64,000 nucleotides of DNA from positions 210,001-274,000 of the forward strand of contig JAOTOL010001202.1 in NCBI GenBank assembly GCA_034440575.1, written 5' to 3'. The first letter of the stretch is position 1, and every line of letters starts with the position of its first letter. Positions 56,640 to 64,000 of this stretch are shown in pieces. Source of the stretch: Imbricaverruca yamaguchii. Its lineage: Eukaryota; Arthropoda; Thecostraca; Neoverrucidae. The notes below the pieces were generated by a model. The model was not told the origin of the DNA, ran no database searches, and was given only the letters and a program-made list of their open reading frames with translations. A program made the position numbers and the translations under genes.

Positions 56640-56890
56640 CATAACACCCAGAGTTCATTTAGTGCTCAAGTCAATAACGTCCGAAGCTCACAACGTCCAA
56701 GGATCATAATGTCACAACGTCTGTTGAATACGAAATGCAGTCCAAAAAAGTCCAAAGCAGTCAAAAGTGACTCGAATAGGGTGCGTTCATAATGTCCAAG
56801 GATAACACAGTCCAACAATGTCAAAAACTGGATTCAGAGGGAGCGTTCATAACGTTCAGAGTTCATGAAGTCCAAGAACGTCCAAAAATA
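56640..56890. repeat. Degenerate array of AACGTCCAA-type motifs
   Basis: Motifs such as CAACGTCCAAGGATCATAAT, CATAATGTCCAAGGATAACA, CAGTCCAACAATGTC and AAGTCCAAGAACGTCC recur about every 15-25 bases, separated by TTCATAAC-type links. It looks like a decayed short tandem repeat. Confidence 0.5.
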
Positions 56891-57827
56891 ATTCCTCAGT
56901 TGTCCGCTAGAGGAGCCAGCGAAGCCCTGACGGTGAAATAGTGCGGCTGTGGCTACGATTTCTGCCAGCAGGTGGCAGGAGTGTGCGGCTATTGTCTCAT
57001 AGCACCTCGCGAAAATGGTGTCAAATGTGGTCTGGTGTTTTTTTTTTCAGGTGTGGATTCTGAAGTGTTCTCCAGCTCCTCCAGACGACGAATACATTTC
57101 CTCAGAGGGTCGCCTTCGGCGGGAAAATTCGTAGAGCGGGTGTAGGGGCTGCGCTTGATAATACTGAAGGATACCTTTTCCGCCGAAAAGAGCGCCTTGT
57201 GCTGGCAAATTCGTTCCAAAGTGGTGGGGGAGGATCTTTCCCGGTCGGAGCGGCACCACCTTACTCTGGGGAGCGGGGATAAAGACTGCCGTGGGATGCT
57301 GCGGAATGTATCGGGACGTCGCTGCTTATCAGTTATCAGGTGGTTGGACGGTTCCCCAATGCCGGAACTCTGGACTTTGAACATGAGGGATGCGCCTCAC
57401 CGACGCGACGGGCCGGGCAGCGTAGCGAGTGATGGGGCATAAGTTTAAATGCATACAGTTCAGTTTAGTGAACACATAGCAAAATGGAGTGGGCGATACT
57501 TCGCATTCAAATCTGTGATATATTATTGAGGTATAAAAGCTAGGACATCCATTTTCTTCGCGTAACCTTATTTCACTCTAGTTATTCACAATATATATCC
57601 TTGCCGCTTAGAAGAAGATACACACAAATTGCCATGTGCGTTGCAAGTTATCTCCAAGACAACTGCTGACTCATTTAGCGCTAAATCTCCAAGTGACAGT
57701 GCCAAAATAACATCCAATAATTTTGTTCAATCAAGATATTCGTGTCGGGTTACATGATGCAGCGAATACAGCTGTGTCATCCTTAGACAGAACAGATCAG
57801 TGGTCAATGACTTACAGACTGAGGCAT

Positions 57828-58020
57828 TTCCCGCCCCGGTAGCTCAGTTGGTTAGAGCGCTGGCCTGCACTGGCTCCCCAGTCCTGGCACCGCAGAGTTC
57901 GAGCTGCTTTACGCGCTCGCATTTAGTCTCCGACTGGAAGGGTCAGTTGGCAACTGGCCCGATAAGGCCGGGGACAATCTACCGGGTGGCCGTGTCGATG
58001 CATTTAAACTTTGGTACTAA
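57828..58020 (+). mobile_element. tRNA-derived SINE, family 4
   Basis: GCCCCGGTAGCTCAGTTGGTTAGAGCGCTGGCC, seen in two blocks, is a well kept tRNA 5' half with A box. The region that should form the anticodon arm and T arm is rearranged (GCAGAGTTCGAGCTGC in place of a B box), so it is not a functional tRNA. The body CGCATTTAGTCTCCGACTGG, then GGCAACTGGCCCGATAAGG and CTACCGGGTGGCCGTGTCG is shared with 17930-18120. Confidence 0.7.
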
Positions 58021-58839
58021 ATGAACTCTCGTTGCTGTGATATATCCCCTTCTGTCCCAGATAATGCAATAGACTATCATGATGCAAAGCCTGGCGACGA
58101 TACCCGGGAGGAGGGGACAGTGTTCCCTCACCCGCCCCCTAAGTGTACCGTTCAGTTGTATGATGCTTCAGCTGCTCTGGCTATATTACGCTTGCTCAAC
58201 CACTCAAATTAAAGCATCCACATTGCTTCAATATTTAGAGTCCGTTAAATTGAGGATTGACACAGCAGAGGCCAGTCGCAACATTATCGGCATAGCAGCG
58301 AGCAGGGATGCAAGATACTGCCCCACGGCACCTTCAGCGTATTTAACCACTGCTGCATGACCATATACAACTTAGTAATTTATTGCAACCATGGCATTCC
58401 ATGGCAATAATGGACCGGTTGGCAAGGCTTGTGTAGGATAGACTTCTCCTTGTGGGCCCGTGAGGTAGTCTAGTAGAACCGCGCACCGCAATGACAGCAA
58501 GAGTTTTCTGTACGTTGATATATTGCACAGACACGATATCAAGCAAGCGGCAGGCAAACAGCAACTCGCACGCTTCGAGGTGATGTCCGTACAAAGCTTC
58601 AATAAGACAGCGAACAGCAATTGTCATAAGTACATATTTTGGAGACCAAAGGGGTTCATACACGCTACCTGCGCAGCGACCGGCAGCAGTCCGATGTATT
58701 AAAAAGGTGAGCCCCGACCGCCCAGCCGGGGGTCCTCCGGCTCGCTAGTATCCATCGTAGTCAGCTGGTTAACGCTAAGACTATTCGTCAGTTGATGATT
58801 GGACGTCACCCAGGTAACGTATTTGGTGTTTCTAGCTTC

Positions 58840-60600
58840 ATAGGAAGCTAAGTGACGTATCCCTTCCGATCTAACCTGGCGAGGCCTCCCAGTGACGAAC
58901 CGTCGGGTGACACTTCCCCGTCCCGCAGACGACCTGGCAAGGCGGCCGTCTTTTGTTCGAGATCGGGCTCGGCCCTAACGTCCGGTCACAACGGCGGCGC
59001 GCACCGGCGAAGAGCCGCCGGTCGGCTCAGGGTCGGGAGGCGTTACACTTACGGCGCGGCATTACGGGACTACAACACTACGGGCTGCGTAATCATATAA
59101 ATGAGGCTGCCAAAACAGCATTGATGTAAACTACGTTACACTTGCCCTCACCTTCCCCCACTTTTATCGGAGCTTCTACGCCTACAACCATCGCATGTGT
59201 CGGAGATACTCGATGAGCTTAAACTATGCCCATAATCTGGCTTCTCTTCTATATCGGCTAATAATAATGCAGGAACACATAAGTACTCACGCTTAGCACC
59301 GTATTCACTCCCAAACTCAGGAAACAACAACGGACAGTGGTCTAAGCGTGTCGAGATCGTGTTGTGTATCTAGTGCCTAGGCATACCGCCAGCACATAAC
59401 CAGTAAATAGCCACCGCCTGTTGCCAGTCGCCCGCACTGCACCTTAAACAGCTGACTGTCAATGAACGGCTACAGCCTCACTGAAGATACACAGCATACA
59501 CATTAGCATACCTATGTGTCAATTTGCCTGTACCCTCAAAAGCAAATGCCCCCGGAATGTTCGTTCGATCCCACGATAATTTCAATGCTAGCATATTCCT
59601 CTCTGGGCTCCCACAATAGCAATAGATTTCAGCCATACTTTATGCGTTGGGTTCGACAACGCCTATCAAAAATTGACACCCCTGAGAATCAATAGAATAC
59701 CATCCATTTCCATTCAGGACACCAATGCTGGTCATGCCCATGGTCGTATAGGCACCGGGGGTAGGACAGAGGGGTAGGACTGCATTCCAACCGGGGTTGG
59801 GGCTGCATCGTCCCTCTCCATAACCCAAACTTTGAACTAGCTTGCCAATGACCCTCTGGGATTTGCAAGGAAAGAATCGACTTCAAAAGGCGCTTGCCCC
59901 CACTCAGTCAGCCTTGAGCTAGTTTCTAGTCGCACCAACTGGAAACATATTTAACGTAAGGAACATTACATTCTTTCGTCGGGAAATTTTTCATTCTGCA
60001 AGACGACAAAGTTGAACTGTGTCTGTCAACTGACGTAGCCTTCCATCGAGTCACCAATCCTTCCACAACATGTTTTGAAGAACCAACCGAACAACTGGAC
60101 CAGGATTTCGCGTACCTTCACTGACGATCCGGAGCAGCACGAGGGGTGCGAACAATGAAACTATGGCAAATACACGTTTTTGGCTTAGCTGCTCCTCCTC
60201 CGGACCGGTTGACCCGGACGCGAGCAACCAACAGACCCGGGAAAATCTGGGGCACCATCTGCTCTAGGGAAAACACGGGAAACAAAGGGCAAAAGCATAA
60301 CGTTACGAAGGCCCCAGGCGGCATCGGGAGAGGAATGGACGCAGAACATTTCAAAATTAAAATAGCGCGTTGCCGATCAATCGACAGTCGAACTTTCTAC
60401 CAAGGGCCCGGGGAATGGTCGGATAACTCTAAGGGGCCGAGCAAAGGGAACACAACGAAAACTGGTACACAGATCGGAGAGGAGACACGGACATCGACAC
60501 AGATCAACACGAGCGAGATCATCGAGAAAAACAGAGACACACATTGGACGTGAGGTCGCTACATCGAGACCGGCGTGGTAGTTGTGAAGTGAACGTGCCT
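58840..60600. other. No gene seen
   Basis: A GC-rich segment (58840-59090) is followed by ordinary sequence. The frames at 58852, 60118 and 60146 lack domains. Nothing mobile was recognised until the SINE at 60617. Confidence 0.4.
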
Positions 60601-60616
60601 GACGCAGGACCAAGCT

Positions 60617-60815
60617 GCTTGTTTATTGGGTGATTCACGACGCACTTCACACACTTCACGCAATTCACGCACGCAATTCACGGCTGACGGCGCCGTCCAC
60701 ACTGGTTCGCCGTTGGGCCGCGGGATTGGGAAATGTCCCGAGCGGTGCGAGTGTTGAACACGGGACCTTTGGTACCCAGAGCTCAACATCTTAACCGCTC
60801 GGCCATCCCCGTCCC
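60617..60815 (-). mobile_element. tRNA-derived SINE, family 1, with internal expansion
   Basis: The minus strand starts GGGACGGGGATGGCCGAGCG (head with A box). It has CGTGTTCAACACTCGCACC as B box, the CCGCGGCCCAACGGCGAACC body, and ends GTGCGTCGTGAATCACCCAATAAACAA. The region before the tail has three or four extra copies of a GTGAATTGCGTG / GTGTGAAGTG unit, making this copy longer than the others. The flanks share CCAAGC, too short to be sure of a target duplication. Confidence 0.85.
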
Positions 60816-61143
60816 AAGCCTGAGCTGGTTTTTGCAGTTCCGCGAAGTCGCTGACGGCCGCAGGGCGACAAGCCACGGGAGTGTCGTCTATCTGGCATGC
60901 TTTCCTCCTTCCAAACCGTGCCGGAACGATCTCACTTCTTTTACTGCTGCCGCTCCCTCAACATCATTGCAGGCTCACTCGGTTGAAAGGAGCGACATGT
61001 CTTACAGGGAGAGCCTAATGGGCTAAACTTGTGGGGAGTTGGCTAGTGTATCGCATGAAAGCATGCATAAGGTGCATACATGTGAAATTGCCAGAGGTGC
61101 GTGGAGTAGGAATGCGTGCAAGGGCTTGAGATGTGCACAGTAG

Positions 61144-61305
61144 TAGGGGAGGAGTAGCCTAGAGGTAAGTTGCTCGTCTCACAATCGGAAGGTTGTCGGT
61201 TCGAGTCTCACCTGCCGCTACTCTTCGCCCGCGACCAATCGGCGTGAGAGATTGGCGACGCTACATGACTGAACGGTCGATGTGTCGTAAAACCAATAAC
61301 CAACC
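61144..61305 (+). mobile_element. tRNA-derived SINE, family 2, with exact target duplication
   Basis: The head GGGGAGGAGTAGCCTAGAGG has a good B box in GTCGGTTCGAGTCTCACC. The body GCTACTCTTCGCCCGCGACC and the tail GTCGATGTGTCGTAAAACC then AATAACCAACC follow. GATGTGCACAGTAG is present exactly at 61130-61143 and 61306-61319, a 14-bp duplication. This is the best preserved family 2 copy in the window and a good reference sequence. Confidence 0.93.
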
Positions 61306-61439
61306 GATGTGCACAGTAGGAATGTGTCGGATGGACGACTGAAGCGAAGATTAGGGGTGTTCGTAGCATAGTGGCGTAGCCAAGGCGGTAAGGAGAGGCC
61401 AGCCGCTCCCTGGAAGGCCCGAGGGGGCCCTCAAGGCCC

Positions 61440-62130
61440 AGGGGACCACTGAGGGTCCCTTGGGCTTGAAGCTGCGCTCGGTTGGAGCTCCGCTGCATGT
61501 CTGAAGCAGATATTCAAGCTGAGCTCAGGGGGGACGGCGTGAGCCACGTCCGCCGCATCACATTGAAAGATGTCGAGAATCAGGACACGGACATCTTGTT
61601 CCTCACCTTCAACTCTAACACTCTTCCCATGACTCTCATCGCCGGGAAATTTCGCTCGAAAGTCCGTGTATTCATTCTCAATCCTCTTCGTTGTTTTAAC
61701 TGTAAACGCTTCAGCCATGACTGTAAATCACACCATGAACCAGCCAGATGCCCCAAGTGCGGCGAGAAACCTCAGCCCGACTCCACCTGCTCAAAACCAA
61801 CCTACCGCCTTAATTGCAACACCTACAACCACCTGACTACATCCCCTCTATGTACGGTCTGGCGGAAGGAAAGGAAGTCTGGCCGTCAAGGACACGACCG
61901 GCGTTTCTTATACTCGGGCCGACCGTCCATCCAGGCCACCTCCCTCCTCCAAAGTTTACGCCTAGGCAGCCAGCATAGCTCCCCCACCCGTCGTGTGCAC
62001 ATCACTTCGACCTTTACACAAACAGAACCGAACTCGTGGGACAGCAAGACAGTTTTTTTTTGTCGCGGGAAAAGGTTCGTATCGCCAAAATTCGCTTGTC
62101 AAAAGTCCATATAGAACAAGGGTTCGGATA
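61440..62130 (+). pseudogene. LINE ORF1 gag-like protein relic with zinc knuckles
   Basis: The 61482-62114 frame reads MSEADIQAELRGDGVSHVRR, then ILFLTFNSNTLPMTLIAGKF, RVFILNPLRCFNCKRFSHDC, CPKCGEKPQPDSTC and LNCNTYNHLTTSPLCTVWRKE. This gives three Cys/His clusters of the CCHC type in the order seen in ORF1 of jockey-type LINEs, where they bind the element's RNA. The conserved block DTxxLTFN before the knuckles is also present. Some knuckle cysteines and histidines are lost (for example CKSHHEPARC), and the part after residue 120 no longer resembles the family. No endonuclease follows. It is the same gene family as 28790-29140. Confidence 0.75.
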
Positions 62131-62189
62131 TGTGATGGTTCATACCGCCATCATCGCAAGTAACAAATTGCATTGAAGGGAAAATGTAC

Positions 62190-62400
62190 CTATATCGTAA
62201 AGGTTTATATGGCAGAAGCTTGTTCAGGGTAGAAGCTCGTGAACAACAAAAGTTCTAAGGCAAAAATGAACATGTCGGGAAGAAGTTCATCCAGCGTAAA
62301 GTTCACAATGAACAGAAATTCGAAAAGGCGTAAGTTCGCACAGGACTAAAGCTTGCAAAGCGAAAGTTCGCAATGACATACAAGGGTGAAGCTTTAGTTG
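62190..62400. repeat. Degenerate array of AAGTTCG-type motifs
   Basis: AGAAGCTTGTTCAGGGTAG, AAGAAGTTCATCCAGCGTAA, AAGTTCACAATGAACAG, GTAAGTTCGCACAGGAC and GAAAGTTCGCAATGACA recur about every 18-22 bases. It is probably an old tandem repeat. A single unit contains AAGTTC and often GAAC or GTTC in both orientations. Confidence 0.5.
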
Positions 62401-63055
62401 ACACATGTACTGTGCATGCATCAGCTAAGTACTATACTTGATGTACATACGAGTAAAGGTCATGCGAATATCATGGTCTGGTCGAGCTGAGCATCACGGT
62501 TTTCAGACCTCAATTGTAGTATGACACAAGGATATACATATACATATCTATTTTCTTCTTCTTCAATGGCATTACCAGTGCATTCCGCGATAACTAATTT
62601 TCGGACCTGCGATAACGATAAAACGATAAGAAAGGTTTGCGATAACGATAAACGATAAACGATAAAAATTTTCACAAAATTAACAGCGATAGCGATAGAA
62701 CGATAACGATAATTGTTTTTTTTGTTTGCATTCAGTCCGCCGCTTTGTTGGATGATGGTTCGGTGCTTGAGACATCTGGCCCAGCTACAGACCAATTATA
62801 GGCTACTTTAACACATTGTCTTCAATAGGTACCTACTTATTGTATATCCCAATATTCGCCAATGTCCAAGACAACGCTTAGCACAGTGGAAGTACATATA
62901 TTCTGTCACTCCGTAAGTACCGACATACCGGCAGAAGTAATTATATTTTCGACGCAACCACTTTCGATAAACCCTCGTACGTCATGCGTAACGTCGTCTG
63001 TTTTGCGGCGCGAGGAATATGCTTTTGACAAACCCTCGTATGTCCATCGTCCCTA

Positions 63056-63450
63056 CCAGTTCTTAAAGGTTTTATGTAAATAAGCCTCAATCAATAACTA
63101 CAAAATCTTATTTCAAATTCTTTATACTGAGTAAACAATTTTATTTTCAAACGATAATGAAATAATAAAATTATCTCAATTATGATTAACTTTGAAGATA
63201 GACTAATATTAACTTGAAGATATGCATAGTTGCCAGATATGCGGGAGTGTAGAACAATGCCAGTTCTTAAAGGTTTTTTGAAAATAAGCCTCAATCAATA
63301 ACTACATGTTATTTCAAGTTCTTTACACTGAGTACAGAATGCTATTTTCAAATGATAATGAAATAATCCAATTATCTCAATGACGATTAACTTTGAAAAT
63401 AGGCTTATTTTAACCTGAAGATTTGGATAGTTGCCAGATATGCGGGAGTG
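63056..63450 (+). repeat. 204-bp tandem duplication inside the hAT element
   Basis: CCAGTTCTTAAAGGTTTT begins at 63056 and again at 63260. The two copies then run in parallel through AATAAGCCTCAATCAATAACTAC and TTGCCAGATATGCGGGAGTG with about 10 percent differences. The duplication therefore happened some time after or long before the element landed here. Confidence 0.85.
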
Positions 63451-63589
63451 GACCCCCCTGTGACTGACCTCTGCCCGGCCCGCCGCGCAAATTTATACCA
63501 CCCGTCGGCCGTCTGACAGATCTGTACACTTAGCAGATGGCAACAGGTTGCGCACACACTCCCGCCCCCCGCCACAACCGATCGTTTTC

Positions 63590-63682
63590 CTTTTTTCTTT
63601 CTCCCCTTTTTCCTTTTTTTTTTTTTTTTTTTTTTATTTTTTTTTTTTACTTATTAATAGGAAGGGAGAAAATTTAAAAAAT

Positions 63683-63712
<30 letters not shown>
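63590..63712. repeat. Poly(T) followed by poly(A), foldback-prone
   Basis: About 45 T with few interruptions (63590-63650) are followed, after a 30-base spacer, by about 30 A (63678-63709). The two runs are complementary and could form a long hairpin. Such sequence is also prone to assembly error. Confidence 0.9.
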
Positions 63713-63713
<1 letters not shown>

Positions 63714-64000
63714 TTACAGCGATAATTATCGTTTATCGTTTATCGCTCATCCTATCGCATGCGGAAACCACTGGGCATTACTAGTTTCTTTATGTCACGC
63801 TTTAAGAGCTTGCGTATCGGAGGGACGGGGTTTGTGAGTAAGTTGTGAACGTGAGTTTGTGCACGGTGCATGTGAAGACACATCGGAAGATGTCTAAATC
63901 AGAGTGTACCCGTTTACTTCTTCATGCTGCTGCGCCCGGGTTTGACGTACGATTCGCCGCAGTATATTCGTCGCAAAACACCATTTTTCAAATGCCACCC

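Larger units (their letters stand above)
54960..57820. other. No gene seen
   Basis: Apart from the palindrome at 55844-55882 and the short-motif array at 56640-56890, nothing recognisable is present. The minus-strand frame 57384-56989 (131 codons) has no known domain and no neighbours to support it. Confidence 0.4.
62568..63781. mobile_element. hAT-type transposon (62576-63773) with perfect 8-bp duplication
   Basis: GGCATTAC is found at 62568-62575 and again at 63774-63781. The termini CAGTGCATTCCGC (left) and CAGTGGTTTCCGC (complement of the right) are inverted repeats with two mismatches. Both ends carry inward arrays of CGATAA motifs, in opposite orientation: roughly ten between 62600 and 62715, and about six between 63718 and 63755 on the other strand. 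Subterminal repeats of this kind are where hAT transposases bind. The 1198-bp interior has a 204-bp tandem duplication and a poly(T)/poly(A) stretch but no transposase gene, so it depends on a relative elsewhere in the genome. Confidence 0.9.

Noticed and set aside
57828..57905. Possible tRNA gene on the plus strand
   Set aside because: Only the 5' half is tRNA-like. The T arm is replaced and the body matches a dispersed repeat at 17930.

Overview
The window is animal nuclear DNA, not bacterial or viral. It holds very few host genes in a large amount of transposon-derived sequence. The load of tRNA-derived SINEs, jockey/CR1-like LINEs, Ty3/gypsy remnants, hAT-type DNA transposons, TTAA-flanked MITEs and long microsatellites fits an invertebrate. 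My best guess is an arthropod, possibly a crustacean. This rests on the repeat types and on one transposon protein that I associate from memory with arthropod genomes, so the taxonomic call is weak.

Host genes. (1) At 30640-31380 (+) there is a complete, intronless GTP cyclohydrolase I of 246 codons, the first enzyme of tetrahydrobiopterin synthesis, with its zinc and catalytic residues intact. (2) At 40258-44182 (-) there is a GC-rich gene for a long, low-complexity, probably nuclear protein. It reads as two overlapping open frames offset by one base and carries two kinds of internal amino-acid repeat. I do not recognise the family. (3) A weak candidate pair of exons lies at 51932-52386 (+).

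Layout. 1-8.9 kb: dispersed repeats, an envelope-like retroelement relic, TTAA-element pieces, a LINE relic, the first SINE and an AC-rich block. 9-12.6 kb: two SINEs and a 1-kb TTAA element full of AGGTCA half-sites. 12.85-17.2 kb: a LINE reverse transcriptase cut in two by a 3732-bp DNA transposon with about 295-bp inverted repeats and a perfect 8-bp target duplication. 17.7-27.1 kb: SINEs, three minisatellite arrays, a long GT tract and another TTAA element. 28.4-32.4 kb: a SINE, a LINE gag-like relic, then GTP cyclohydrolase. 33-39.2 kb: nearly empty, with a 34-bp minisatellite and a second intact TTAA element. 40.2-44.2 kb: the large gene. 47.6-49.1 kb: a gypsy relic interrupted by a SINE. 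49.7-54.7 kb: a nest of CR1-like LINE pieces, a SINE, and a hAT element inside the SINE. 55-64 kb: more SINEs, a gag-like relic and a second hAT element with inverted GATAA arrays.

The most interesting object is the 13.1-16.8 kb transposon. Its boundaries are proved by the interrupted LINE. Its broken coding region shows spacing of acidic residues like the hAT/P-element DDE fold, in a protein family I cannot assign to a named superfamily. A second theme is that several SINE families with different tRNA-like heads share one 3' tail, and six insertions with recognisable long target duplications show active LINE-driven retroposition.
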